A stretch of 8,512 bases of DNA from Bacteroidales bacterium (GCA_003555385.1 PWHO01000135.1:1-8512); one strand, 5' to 3'; counted from the first letter of the stretch, positions 1-7,671 are shown. Notes: generated by a model from the letters alone, not told the origin. Program-made: numbers and translations.

Positions 1-2
1 CA

Positions 3-926
3 GACAAGGCAGGCCAGGAACTGATTAAACACATTCTGGATATCAGCAAGCGTAAAGAGTTCCATGGAAAGATCCTCTTTCTGGAAGATTATGACATGGA
101 ACTGGGGCGTGAACTGGTTAAAGGGGTGGATGTCTGGCTGAACACCCCTACCCGACCGCAGGAAGCATCCGGAACAAGCGGACAGAAGGCAGCATTGAAC
201 GGGGTAATGAATTTGAGTGTTCTTGATGGTTGGTGGGCTGAAGGTTATCAGGAAGAAACAGGATGGATGCTGAAGGAGGAAAAGACCTTTGATAACCAGG
301 ACTTCCAGAATGAGTTGGATGCAGAGACCATCTATAATATCCTGGAATCGGAAATTGCGCCTATGTATTATAAGCGTGATTCTGATGGCATTCCGAAACA
401 ATGGATACGCTGGATAAAGAACTGCATCGCCAGGGTAGCGCCCCATTTTACGAACAAGCGGATGCTGGATGATTATTTTACCAAATTCTATAACAAGTTG
501 TTTGAATCATCAGATGAGATCCAGGTAAATAATTATTCCATGGCAAGAGAGCTTGTTCACTGGAAGCACCGCGTACTGAACGGATGGGATGGTGTAGAAG
601 TGGTCAGTAAAAAGCTCATGAGCAATTCCGGTAAAACCCTTTTGCTTGGCCAGCCTTTTGTGGCAGAACTGAGGCTGGACCTGAAAAACCTGAAAGAATC
701 AGACTTCGGAGTTGAGGTGGTTTTTGTAAGGAAATCAGTGGAGGGAAGCAGAGAAATCATGTCAGTTTATGAAATGGAAACCGGAAAAACAGAAGGTAAC
801 CAGGTTACCTATAAATGCGAAATCGCAGCGAAACATACCGGTGCATTTAATTATGCTTTCCGTATGTTTCCCAGGCATCAATCGCTGGCCCATCGTCAGG
901 ACTTTAACCTGATCAGGTGGATCTGA
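3..926 (+). CDS. glgP: Alpha-glucan phosphorylase (GT35), 3' portion, truncated by window edge
   Basis: This is the C-terminal 307 residues of a glycogen/maltodextrin phosphorylase, which releases glucose 1-phosphate from alpha-1,4-glucan ends in the cytoplasm. The reading frame is open from base 3, so the gene begins to the left of the window. The diagnostic stretch is the pyridoxal-phosphate region: EASGTSGQKAALNG followed by LSVLDGWW. By comparison with muscle phosphorylase Lys680, the lysine of SGQK (codon 186-188) is the expected Schiff-base residue. The SGQKAALNG and LDGWWAEGY wording fits the alpha-glucan phosphorylase branch typified by Thermotoga (TIGR02094 type) rather than the E. 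coli GlgP/MalP branch, which has GTSNMKFMMNG. After about residue 190 the tail departs from the catalytic core and ends in a beta-rich segment with HTGAFNYAFRMFP and a final IRWI, as is usual for this branch. It ends 48 bases before fabG on the same strand. The family is clear; substrate chain length is not. Confidence 0.93.
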   Translation, partial: DKAGQELIKHILDISKRKEFHGKILFLEDYDMELGRELVKGVDVWLNTPTRPQEASGTSGQKAALNGVMNLSVLDGWWAEGYQEETGWMLKEEKTFDNQDFQNELDAETIYNILESEIAPMYYKRDSDGIPKQWIRWIKNCIARVAPHFTNKRMLDDYFTKFYNKLFESSDEIQVNNYSMARELVHWKHRVLNGWDGVEVVSKKLMSNSGKTLLLGQPFVAELRLDLKNLKESDFGVEVVFVRKSVEGSREIMSVYEMETGKTEGNQVTYKCEIAAKHTGAFNYAFRMFPRHQSLAHRQDFNLIRWI

Positions 927-974
927 AAGGAAATCTTGCGAGTTAAACATTCATCCAAATAACAACACAATATT

Positions 975-1721
975 ATGAAATTACTGGAAGGACAAACAGC
1001 ATTAATCACCGGGGGGTCCCGGGGAATCGGACGTGCCATAGCATTGGAAATGGCAAGGCAGGGAGCCAATGTGGCATTCTCTGACCTCAAATATGATGAA
1101 ACCGCAAAGCAAACTGAGAAGGAACTTAACGAACTGGGTGTAAAGGCAAAAGCTTATGCTTCCGATGCCAGCAGTTTTTCAGAGAGTGAAAACCTGATCA
1201 ACGACGTGGTCGCTGAATTTGGCAATATTGACATCCTGGTCAACAATGCCGGTATAACGAGGGATACTCTGTTGATGCGTATGACAGAAGACATGTGGGA
1301 CGATGTACTCCGCATCAACCTGAAGTCTGCCTTCAACCTGACCAAGGCTGTACAAAAATATATGCTGAAGCAGCGCAAAGGCAGCATCATCAATATGAGT
1401 TCCATTGTGGGTCTTGGCGGAAATGCCGGACAGGCGAATTATGCCGCATCCAAAGCCGGCATGATCGCTTTCACAAAATCCGTCGCCCAGGAGATCGGTG
1501 CCAGGAACATCAGGGTAAATGCCATTGCTCCGGGTTTCATAGAGACGGAAATGACCGGTCAGCTGTCAGAAGAGGTAAAAAAAGAGTGGGCTGAAAAAAT
1601 TCCCCTTAAGCGTGCCGGGAAGCCGGAAGATGTGGCAAACATGGCGGTATTCCTTGCTTCTGAGATGTCGGCCTACGTAACCGGCCAGGTATTTACTGTT
1701 TGCGGTGGCATGAACAAGTAA
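975..1721 (+). CDS. fabG: 3-oxoacyl-[acyl-carrier-protein] reductase
   Basis: This 248-residue classical short-chain dehydrogenase/reductase matches FabG, the NADPH-dependent enzyme that reduces 3-oxoacyl-ACP in each round of type II fatty acid elongation. The Rossmann cofactor motif TGGSRGIG lies at residues 12-19 and NNAG at 90-93. The catalytic tetrad is complete: Asn115, Ser143, Tyr156 and Lys160 (in YAASK). The VNAIAPGFIETEMT segment at about 181-194 and the C-terminal CGGMN are typical of FabG, and the length matches the family. The start ATG has an A/T-rich leader with no Shine-Dalgarno sequence. No acpP, fabD or fabF gene adjoins it; instead it lies 48 bases after the phosphorylase gene and 14 bases before recF. 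Context therefore does not confirm a role in bulk fatty acid synthesis. An SDR acting on another substrate is possible, but motif wording favours FabG. Confidence 0.92.
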   Translation: MKLLEGQTALITGGSRGIGRAIALEMARQGANVAFSDLKYDETAKQTEKELNELGVKAKAYASDASSFSESENLINDVVAEFGNIDILVNNAGITRDTLLMRMTEDMWDDVLRINLKSAFNLTKAVQKYMLKQRKGSIINMSSIVGLGGNAGQANYAASKAGMIAFTKSVAQEIGARNIRVNAIAPGFIETEMTGQLSEEVKKEWAEKIPLKRAGKPEDVANMAVFLASEMSAYVTGQVFTVCGGMNK

Positions 1722-1735
1722 AATGAACGGCTTCC

Positions 1736-2857
1736 ATGCACTGTAACCAACTGCATATCCTTCAGTTCAAGAACCTGGAGGAGATGAGGGTAGATTTCTC
1801 ATCCAAGTTTAATTGTTTTGCCGGTCATAACGGGGCCGGCAAAACAAATATTTTGGATGCCATTTTTTATCTTTCCTTTTGCAAGAGTTTCGCAAACCCG
1901 ATCGATTCACAGAATATCCGCTTTAATAAAGATTTTTTCGTTATTCAGGGAGAATATCAGCTGAATGACCAGACAGATGCAATCTACTGCGGGCTGAAAC
2001 GCGGACAGCGTAAAGTGTTCAAGCGGAACAAAAAAGAGTATGACCGCCTGTCTGATCATATCGGTCAATATCCCCTTGTGTTGCTGAGCCCGGCCGACAG
2101 CCAGCTTATCCTTGGCGGCAGTGAGGAAAGAAGAAAGTTTGTTGACGGTGTGATCTCTCAATATAACAAGGAATATCTTCACCGGCTGATCAGTTATAAT
2201 AAAGCATTGCAACAAAGGAATGCCTTACTGAAATCGTTCGCGGAAAATCAAAATTACGACCCTGCCAGCATTGATATCTGGGATGAACAGCTGATAACAC
2301 AAGGGGAGTTTATTTTTCGGGAACGAAAAGATTTTTTTGACAGTTTCATGCCGGTATTCCGGGATTATTACCAGTTTCTTTCTTCAGGCAACGAAGACAC
2401 CTCCATTACATACAATTCAAGCCTTTTACATACAGATTTCCGGGAAGATTTATTGCAGTCCAGAAACAAGGATTGTGCCTTGCAGTATACAACCACCGGC
2501 ATTCACAAAGACGACCTTACTTTTCTGATCCATGATCAGCCTGTAAAGAAATTCGGCAGCCAGGGACAACAGAAATCATTTATTATTGCCCTGAAGCTGG
2601 CCCAGTTTGCATTTACAAGTAAAATCAAAAACTACCATCCCATTCTTTTATTTGATGATATCTTTGACAAACTGGACGGGAACAGGGTCAGGCAGCTTAT
2701 GGAACTGGTCAGCAGGGAGGATTTCGGGCAGGTTTTTGTGACCGATACCCATCCCGATCGCCTGGAAAACCTGTTTCGTGACCTTCCTTCCGAGTGTAAG
2801 TTATTCGAAATGGAAAAAGGTGGAATTTCATCGGCCAGAATGCTGAATGGCTCCTAA
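1736..2857 (+). CDS. recF: DNA replication and repair protein RecF
   Basis: This 373-residue protein is an SMC/ABC-like ATPase of the RecF family. RecF binds DNA and, with RecO and RecR, helps load RecA at gapped or stalled forks. The N-terminus (LHILQFKNLEE) aligns with the family start, and the upstream ATG at 1723 runs into a stop, so 1736 is the natural start. Walker A is GHNGAGKTN at residues 30-38. The family's middle motifs are present: RRKFVD at 132-137 and QRNALL at 160-165. The ABC signature is SQGQQKS at 275-281, and Walker B with D-loop is at 303-314 (LLFDDIFDKLD). A threonine-histidine pair follows at 338-339 in the usual switch position. Length is normal for the family and no key motif is missing. 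It sits 14 bases after fabG and its 3' end overlaps the DUF721 gene by 11 bases. It is not beside dnaA or dnaN in this window. Confidence 0.96.
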   Translation: MHCNQLHILQFKNLEEMRVDFSSKFNCFAGHNGAGKTNILDAIFYLSFCKSFANPIDSQNIRFNKDFFVIQGEYQLNDQTDAIYCGLKRGQRKVFKRNKKEYDRLSDHIGQYPLVLLSPADSQLILGGSEERRKFVDGVISQYNKEYLHRLISYNKALQQRNALLKSFAENQNYDPASIDIWDEQLITQGEFIFRERKDFFDSFMPVFRDYYQFLSSGNEDTSITYNSSLLHTDFREDLLQSRNKDCALQYTTTGIHKDDLTFLIHDQPVKKFGSQGQQKSFIIALKLAQFAFTSKIKNYHPILLFDDIFDKLDGNRVRQLMELVSREDFGQVFVTDTHPDRLENLFRDLPSECKLFEMEKGGISSARMLNGS

Positions 2858-3158
2858 AGAGCAAATGATGAGCAGAACCAACGAACGTTCATTGGGTGAG
2901 ATTATCCGCGAAGTGCTCAAAGAGCACCGGCTTGAAGGCAAGATCAATGAGGCCAGGGTTGCATCTGCCTGGTCCCGGGTCATGGGCCAGAACATCTCCC
3001 GTTATACAACCGCGGTTTATTTAAACGGATCAACCCTGAGGGTTTGTCTTCGTTCATCGGTATTGCGCAGTGAGTTGAGCATGGGGAAGGAAAAGATTGT
3101 ATCCATGCTTAACCGGGAACTTGGAGACGAGGTGGTGAGCGAGATTATTTTCAGCTAG
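2847..3158 (+). CDS. DUF721 / DciA-like protein (putative replicative helicase-loading factor)
   Basis: This 103-residue protein is recognised as DUF721 from its sequence pattern (SLGEIIREVLKE near the N-terminus, then VASAWSRVMGQNISRYT and a beta-rich segment with LNGSTLRVCLRSSVLRSEL) and from its place directly after recF. DUF721 includes DciA, which loads the replicative helicase DnaB in bacteria lacking DnaC/DnaI-type loaders. This short form corresponds essentially to the KH-like domain with little extra tail. Function here is inferred from the family. The first ATG overlaps the recF 3' end by 11 bases, suggesting translational coupling. ATGs at 2865 and 2868 are credible alternatives; the latter gives MSRTNERSLGE, which resembles family starts more closely. 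The last 8 bases overlap the end of the convergent gene on the other strand. Confidence 0.85.
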   Translation: MAPKEQMMSRTNERSLGEIIREVLKEHRLEGKINEARVASAWSRVMGQNISRYTTAVYLNGSTLRVCLRSSVLRSELSMGKEKIVSMLNRELGDEVVSEIIFS

Positions 3159-4104
3159 GCTGATGATCAGTTAATTCCACTTCCAGTCGTCCCTTTCTGA
3201 TATCTTTCACCTTTGCCTGCAAGGTTCTGTACCCTGCATACCGAAGGAGTGTTTCCCGGTCAAGGTGAAGCTTTACTTCCTCCCCGAAACAATCCTGCAG
3301 TATCATCACCGGTTGCCTGCTGCCGTCAGTAAAAACCAGTTCTTCAAGCCTGTCCAGCGGAAATTCATACACCTTATTCCTTTCGTAGCAGGGATGCTCA
3401 GGTTCCAGGAAATAATATCCCTCAGCCCCTAATTTATCCACCCTGCATCGGATATTCTGACCTGTTTTGATTCCATACCGGACATAATGTTTCTTTTTGA
3501 AAAGATGCTTTTCACCATAGGGATCACTTACAACATAGTAAGTCTGGCCGTCATCTGGATGTGGTTTTTCTCCCTCCATGATAAAATCATATACTTTTCC
3601 GGGATGTAATTTCGAGGGCTGAAAAGCTTCATCCTCTATTACCAGAAAAAGTTGTCCTTTTTTTATCCGTTTGAGCAGGCAGCGCAGACGCCCGGGCGCA
3701 CTGTCCCAGCGTGCTTTAATGTAGGTACGGACTCTCCAGTGTTTATTGAAAATATCACTGACAATAAAAAAATATTCTTCCTCCCCCAGGATATTGATCC
3801 GATGGTCTCTTGATGCCACATCGAATGAATATACCTCCCCTTCCCTGTAATGCGGATGCATTGGTTCCAAAAACATCCTGCCATTGCAGTTGATCTTATC
3901 CACCCTGCAAAGGACTTCTGTTCCGGGTTTCAGCCCGTATTCCTCATAATAAAACTGAGGCAGCAGGGTTTTATAACCGTTTGGGTCCCGCATGATGAAC
4001 CAGTCATCTCCCGGACCGAGGGAAACTGCTTTAACAATATGAAATGGGTACACCTTGCCTTCTTCAAGTCGTGCATTGGGGATTGGAACGGAGCGGATAT
4101 CCAT
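3151..4104 (-). CDS. Uncharacterised protein built of four related OB/S1-like repeats
   Basis: I do not recognise this 317-residue protein as a named family. It has no signal peptide or membrane segment, so it is probably cytoplasmic. It is made of four units of about 73-80 residues, each opening with a [GN][KE]VY.F motif (GKVYPF 16-21, GEVYSF 89-94, GKVYDF 169-174, NKVYEF 243-248). Units one and three are most alike: they share DP.G, YG.K.G, CRVDK (66-70 and 220-224) and FLEP.HP.Y (78-86 and 232-240), offset by 154 residues. Units two and four are more diverged and instead end in KKGQLFLVIED (148-158) and RKGRLEVELTD (303-313). The alternating beta-type pattern with basic residues suggests small OB- or S1-like barrels that could bind nucleic acid, but this is inference. 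The gene starts 6 bases after pncA on the same strand, so it is probably in that operon. Its end overlaps the convergent DUF721 gene by 8 bases. Confidence 0.8.
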   Translation of the reverse strand: MDIRSVPIPNARLEEGKVYPFHIVKAVSLGPGDDWFIMRDPNGYKTLLPQFYYEEYGLKPGTEVLCRVDKINCNGRMFLEPMHPHYREGEVYSFDVASRDHRINILGEEEYFFIVSDIFNKHWRVRTYIKARWDSAPGRLRCLLKRIKKGQLFLVIEDEAFQPSKLHPGKVYDFIMEGEKPHPDDGQTYYVVSDPYGEKHLFKKKHYVRYGIKTGQNIRCRVDKLGAEGYYFLEPEHPCYERNKVYEFPLDRLEELVFTDGSRQPVMILQDCFGEEVKLHLDRETLLRYAGYRTLQAKVKDIRKGRLEVELTDHQPS

Positions 4105-4110
4105 GAACGA

Positions 4111-4716
4111 TCAGATAGAAGATGATTGTATCACTTTCCCGCCTTTTTTCTTGATTTCAGCTTTCATCTCTTCAAAACCCTTTTGATCAATGGGCCGGGT
4201 GGCATCCTCAAGTAAAAAGGTTTCAAACCCTTCTCCGATGGCATCCAGGGTAGTGAAAGCCACACAGACATCACCGGCGAGTCCGCAAATGAAGGCTTTA
4301 TCAACACCCTTTCCGCGAAGGTAGTCAGCCAGGCCTGTGGTTTTCTTCTTTCCGTTGTCAAAGAATCCACTATAACTGTCTATTGCCGGGTCCAGTCCTT
4401 TCCGGAAAATGGCCTCAACCGCGTTCATTGACAGATTTTCTGCAAATGTTGCACCTTTTGTTTCCTGCACACAATGGTCGGGCCACAGGATCTGCTCCAG
4501 GCCTCCCAGTGTGGTTATCTCAAAAGGCTTCTTACCCTGATGGGCGGATGCAAAACTTCCATGGCCATCCGGATGCCAGTCCTGGGTGGCAACCACCAGC
4601 TGAAATTTTTTCTGCAATTTATTTACCAGCGGAATGATCTGATCACCTTCCGGTACTTCCAGGGCTCCCCCGGGAAGAAAATCATTCTGAATGTCAACAA
4701 TGATTAATGCCTCCAT
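4111..4716 (-). CDS. pncA: Nicotinamidase (isochorismatase-fold)
   Basis: This 201-residue enzyme hydrolyses nicotinamide to nicotinate and ammonia, the first step of the deamidating NAD salvage route in the cytoplasm. The expected catalytic triad is visible: Asp8 in VDIQNDF, Lys106 in FRKG and the nucleophile Cys151 in GLAGDVCVA. Metal-site candidates are Asp46 and His48 in TQDWHP, His52, and His81 in WPDHCVQ. The N-terminal FLPGGALEVPEGD and the length match bacterial PncA well and separate it from other isochorismatase-like hydrolases. I chose the ATG at 4716 because the protein then begins MEALIIVDIQ, in register with the family. A TTG at 4722 would add two residues and overlap the pncB stop by 4 bases. 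pncB ends only two bases before the ATG, so the product of PncA feeds the enzyme encoded immediately upstream. Confidence 0.93.
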   Translation of the reverse strand: MEALIIVDIQNDFLPGGALEVPEGDQIIPLVNKLQKKFQLVVATQDWHPDGHGSFASAHQGKKPFEITTLGGLEQILWPDHCVQETKGATFAENLSMNAVEAIFRKGLDPAIDSYSGFFDNGKKKTTGLADYLRGKGVDKAFICGLAGDVCVAFTTLDAIGEGFETFLLEDATRPIDQKGFEEMKAEIKKKGGKVIQSSSI

Positions 4717-4718
4717 AA

Positions 4719-6131
4719 TCAAATATATTGTTGATGGTTTTTGACAATTTCATCACGCAGTTGCTGAAGCCCCTCAGATATTCCAACTTTATATATATGA
4801 GGAAAATCAAAACGTTTATGTTCGTTGGGCAGAAGATTCAGCCTGGACTTTACAAATTCCCTGATTTCTGCCATTGCCGGCATTTTTCCATTTATCTCGC
4901 CATCAATAATATGTGTTACGAATATTTCTTCATAAGACAAACCTGAAAGATCCAGCGATTTCTCTTTGTGTACCGGGTGTACCATTGTTTCGGGATTCTC
5001 TCCTTCGAGCGCGATGCAATCGGAATAAAAACATCCGCTATCATCTTTATAGCGCAACACCCTTTTTTTTCCGGGCAAGGTTGTTTTCTGGACATTTTCA
5101 GAAATTTTCAGCCGGGCCTCCCCTTTTGACCAGGCGAGCTTGTACACTCCGTCAATGGCCCCGTCCGGTTTACCAATGATCATACTGGTTCCTACCCCGA
5201 AAATGTCTATGGGGGCCTGTTGTTCCTGCAGGCTTTTGATCACATGTTCGTCAAGCTGATTCGACACGACAATTTTTACATAATCAAGCCCTTCACGATC
5301 CAGCGTATCCCTGGATTTTCTGGCAAGGTAGGCCAGGTCTCCACTGTCCAGGCGAATGCCTTTGAGTCGCTTCCCCTTATTTTCCATTGATTTTGCAACC
5401 TTGATGGCATTGGGAAGACCGCTTTTCAGCGTGTTATAGGTGTCAACCAGTAAAACACAGTTGTCCGGGAAAGCCCGGGCGTACTCTTCAAAAGCTTCCA
5501 GTTCACTGTTACAACTCTCAATGAATGAATGCGCCATGGTTCCTGCGGGTTCAATGCCGTATTTTTTAGAGGCCAGTACATTGGAAGTATTATCAAACCC
5601 TCCGATAATGGCTGCCCTGGAACCCTGAAGTCCGCCCATCCCCTGTGCCCTGCGGAGTCCGAAATCTGAAAGGAGGCGGTCACCCGCAGAGTGGCGGATG
5701 CGGTTCGCTTTGGTGGCAACCAGCGACTGATAATTGAAAAAGTTCAACAACATGGTCTCAACGAGCTGGGTTTCCAGCAACCCTCCCTCCACGCGCATTA
5801 TTGGTTCCGAGGGAAAAACGAGCTCACCTTCCCGGGCCCCCTGAATTTGTCCTTTGAACCGAAAACCTTTCAGATACTCAATGTAATCCGAATGAAAGCC
5901 CAGGGAATGCATGTAGTCCAGTTCACCAGACCTGAACCTGAGTTCGGTAAGCACCTCCAGGAATTCCCCCAATCCTGCGAACACCACATAGCCACCCCTG
6001 AAAGGAAGTTTTCTGAAAAAATAATCAAAACATGCAGGCTGCTCATGCCGGCCATTCAGGAAGTAAGCCTGACCCATGGTCAGCTGGTACATATCTGTAT
6101 ACAAAGGGGAAAAAATATGATCTGAGGTCAT
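4719..6131 (-). CDS. pncB: Nicotinate phosphoribosyltransferase
   Basis: This 470-residue enzyme condenses nicotinate with phosphoribosyl pyrophosphate, using ATP, to give nicotinate mononucleotide and commit nicotinate to NAD synthesis. The N-terminus SPLYTDMYQLTMGQAYF is the characteristic opening of the family. Other landmarks are FGLRRAQG (157-164), GTMAHSF (197-203), whose His201 fits the histidine phosphorylated during ATP-coupled catalysis, DTYNT (230-234), the phosphate-binding strand IRLDSGDL (259-266) and GVGTSM (312-317). The length suits the longer PncB class. The upstream gap to the nfeD-like gene is 29 bases and the downstream gap to pncA is about two bases, so pncB-pncA is very probably cotranscribed and translationally coupled. 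No Shine-Dalgarno sequence precedes the ATG. I see no recognisable NAD-responsive operator upstream. Confidence 0.95.
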   Translation of the reverse strand: MTSDHIFSPLYTDMYQLTMGQAYFLNGRHEQPACFDYFFRKLPFRGGYVVFAGLGEFLEVLTELRFRSGELDYMHSLGFHSDYIEYLKGFRFKGQIQGAREGELVFPSEPIMRVEGGLLETQLVETMLLNFFNYQSLVATKANRIRHSAGDRLLSDFGLRRAQGMGGLQGSRAAIIGGFDNTSNVLASKKYGIEPAGTMAHSFIESCNSELEAFEEYARAFPDNCVLLVDTYNTLKSGLPNAIKVAKSMENKGKRLKGIRLDSGDLAYLARKSRDTLDREGLDYVKIVVSNQLDEHVIKSLQEQQAPIDIFGVGTSMIIGKPDGAIDGVYKLAWSKGEARLKISENVQKTTLPGKKRVLRYKDDSGCFYSDCIALEGENPETMVHPVHKEKSLDLSGLSYEEIFVTHIIDGEINGKMPAMAEIREFVKSRLNLLPNEHKRFDFPHIYKVGISEGLQQLRDEIVKNHQQYI

Positions 6132-6160
6132 GCAACAAATAATTTAAACACAAAATAGAA

Positions 6161-7558
6161 TTATCCCTTCACAACAAATACCTGTGAAGTTTCATATTTG
6201 ACCACCTTAACCGTTTCTCCCTTATCGATAAACCCTGTTAGTGCCGTGGCATCGTATATGTCATCCTCTATCTCAACTTTTCCGCTGGGACGCAGCATGG
6301 TGAAAGCCACCCCCTGTTTTCCCACAAGGGATTTCATCATGGGATTGGCAGAAGTATAGCCAGAGGAGGTTTTCTGGACTGTATCCAGTGCAAGTTCTCC
6401 GAAACGGTTGGTAGTGAATAGTTTTTGTCCGAGATAAAAAGATCCTGTCAGCGAAAAAAAGGCGGCGATGATTACAATCAGAAAAGCCCGTAGTACCTCT
6501 GCAAAGGCTACTCCTGTAAAATCAAAACCCACATTGCCCACCATGGCCAGGGCAAGCCCGGTCACCATGAAGATCACCCCGAGTACGCCTGTGACTCCAA
6601 AACCGGGGATGGCAAACAGTTCCACCGCAATAAGGATAAGACCCAGCACAAACAATGCGATTTCGTAATTACCTGCCAGCCCCTCGAGGTACAACGGGGC
6701 AAAATACAGCAGGGCAGCAGAAAGTGCCACCAGGATGGGTAATCCGATACCCGGAGTCTGCAACTCAAAATATATTCCGGCAAGGATCAGCATGATCAGG
6801 ATACCACTGACAATGGGACTGATCAGGAACTGTATGATTTTGTCAATAAAGGTCAGCTGCTGCTCGATAATTTCATAATTATGAATGCCCGCCATTTCCA
6901 TCAGTTCCGTAATGTTTTCAGGGGTTCCTTCGGCATATCCCCACCGCATGGCTTCTGAAGCGGTAAAAGTCAGCACCTTCCCCTCTTCAATAATCCCTTC
7001 TATTTCAAAGGAAGGATCTACCATGGCCTGGGCAATTTCAGGATCCCTGCCTTTGGCCTCAGCTGTTGATCGCATGGTGGACCGCATGTAAGACTGGTAT
7101 TTATCCGGAACCACTTCCCCGGTCTGGTCAACTACGGTGGCTGCTCCGATATTCCCCCCGGGCCGGATATATATATGATCGGCCGCAATCGAAATAAGGG
7201 CTCCTGCCGATGCGGCATTGTTATCCACAAAAACAATCACGGGAATGGGAGACGGCATGATACGGGTGCGGATAGAATCCGCAGCGTCCACCATTCCTCC
7301 ATAGGTATTCATATGCAGCAGGACAAAATCCGCATTCAGGCTGTCCGCTTCTTCAAAAGCACGCCGAGTGAGGCGAACCGCAGGTCGCGCAATATTCTGC
7401 TTGATTTCGTACTTGTATACCAGGAAGTTTTTTCCGGGATCTGCCTCAACGGCCTCCTTTACACGGTCACGCCGGCTTTCAGGCTCTTCCGTCATCCCGG
7501 CATTTGCGGGAGTAAAGAAAAGTGCCAGCACCATCAATATTGGGATCAGCGCTTTCAT
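6161..7558 (-). CDS. NfeD-family membrane protein with ClpP-class serine protease domain
   Basis: This 465-residue protein has the NfeD1b layout. Residues 1-20 form a signal peptide (MK, a hydrophobic stretch, then TPANA). Residues about 45-215 form a ClpP/SppA-like domain with NTYGG at 84-88 and the nucleophile motif AASAG, placing the likely catalytic Ser at 117. About five membrane helices follow at roughly 246-265, 272-290, 297-318, 321-342 and 355-377. A soluble OB-fold NfeD domain occupies about 408-465. The protease domain should face outside the cytoplasmic membrane. Family members are linked to membrane microdomain and stomatin/flotillin-type partners, but no slipin or floA gene lies in this window. 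Where archaeal PH1510 has its dyad Lys138, my by-eye alignment places Arg163, so activity is uncertain. I chose the ATG at 7558 because it gives a clean signal peptide; the ATG at 7579 adds seven residues including an Asp. It may head the transcript into pncB, 29 bases downstream. Confidence 0.88.
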   Translation of the reverse strand: MKALIPILMVLALFFTPANAGMTEEPESRRDRVKEAVEADPGKNFLVYKYEIKQNIARPAVRLTRRAFEEADSLNADFVLLHMNTYGGMVDAADSIRTRIMPSPIPVIVFVDNNAASAGALISIAADHIYIRPGGNIGAATVVDQTGEVVPDKYQSYMRSTMRSTAEAKGRDPEIAQAMVDPSFEIEGIIEEGKVLTFTASEAMRWGYAEGTPENITELMEMAGIHNYEIIEQQLTFIDKIIQFLISPIVSGILIMLILAGIYFELQTPGIGLPILVALSAALLYFAPLYLEGLAGNYEIALFVLGLILIAVELFAIPGFGVTGVLGVIFMVTGLALAMVGNVGFDFTGVAFAEVLRAFLIVIIAAFFSLTGSFYLGQKLFTTNRFGELALDTVQKTSSGYTSANPMMKSLVGKQGVAFTMLRPSGKVEIEDDIYDATALTGFIDKGETVKVVKYETSQVFVVKG

Positions 7559-7597
7559 ATCGGGTTTATGTTGAACCATTCTTTACGAAATTAACAT

Positions 7598-7638
7598 AAA
7601 AAACCCAGAAATACACCTGCTGTATGGGAGCAGGTGTA
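7598..7638 (-). terminator. Probable intrinsic terminator downstream of the transaldolase gene
   Basis: A perfect 9-bp inverted repeat (TACACCTGC at 7612-7620, GCAGGTGTA at 7630-7638) encloses a 9-base loop. Read on the minus strand the stem is followed by TTTCTGGG and then six T residues at 7603-7598. No comparable T-run follows it on the plus strand, so it is oriented to end the transcript coming from the transaldolase gene. The GGG interrupting the T-tract makes it imperfect; some read-through into the NfeD gene is possible. Confidence 0.6.
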
Positions 7639-7671
7639 ATATTCCGGGTAAAAAGATTGATATAATACGGG

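Noticed and set aside
794..810. Near-perfect palindrome with 8-base arms and a one-base spacer inside the phosphorylase gene
   Set aside because: It lies in ordinary coding sequence, and a repeat of this size is expected by chance about once in a window this long when several spacer lengths are allowed.
3160..3170. CTGATGATCAG as a bidirectional terminator between the convergent genes
   Set aside because: The arms are only five bases with a single-base loop, and no T-tract follows on either strand.
4720..4722. TTG as the pncA start, giving a 4-base TTGA overlap with pncB
   Set aside because: The ATG two codons later gives an N-terminus in register with known nicotinamidases, and TTG starts are uncommon; kept only as an alternative.
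5691..6125. A 144-codon open frame on the plus strand opposite pncB
   Set aside because: It lies wholly inside pncB, whose family motifs span the region, and the antisense product looks compositionally random.
7586..7593. TAATTTCG as a -7 promoter element for the NfeD gene
   Set aside because: It has one mismatch to TAnnTTTG at an important position, no good TTTG about 20 bases upstream, and lies only 7 bases from the first ATG.
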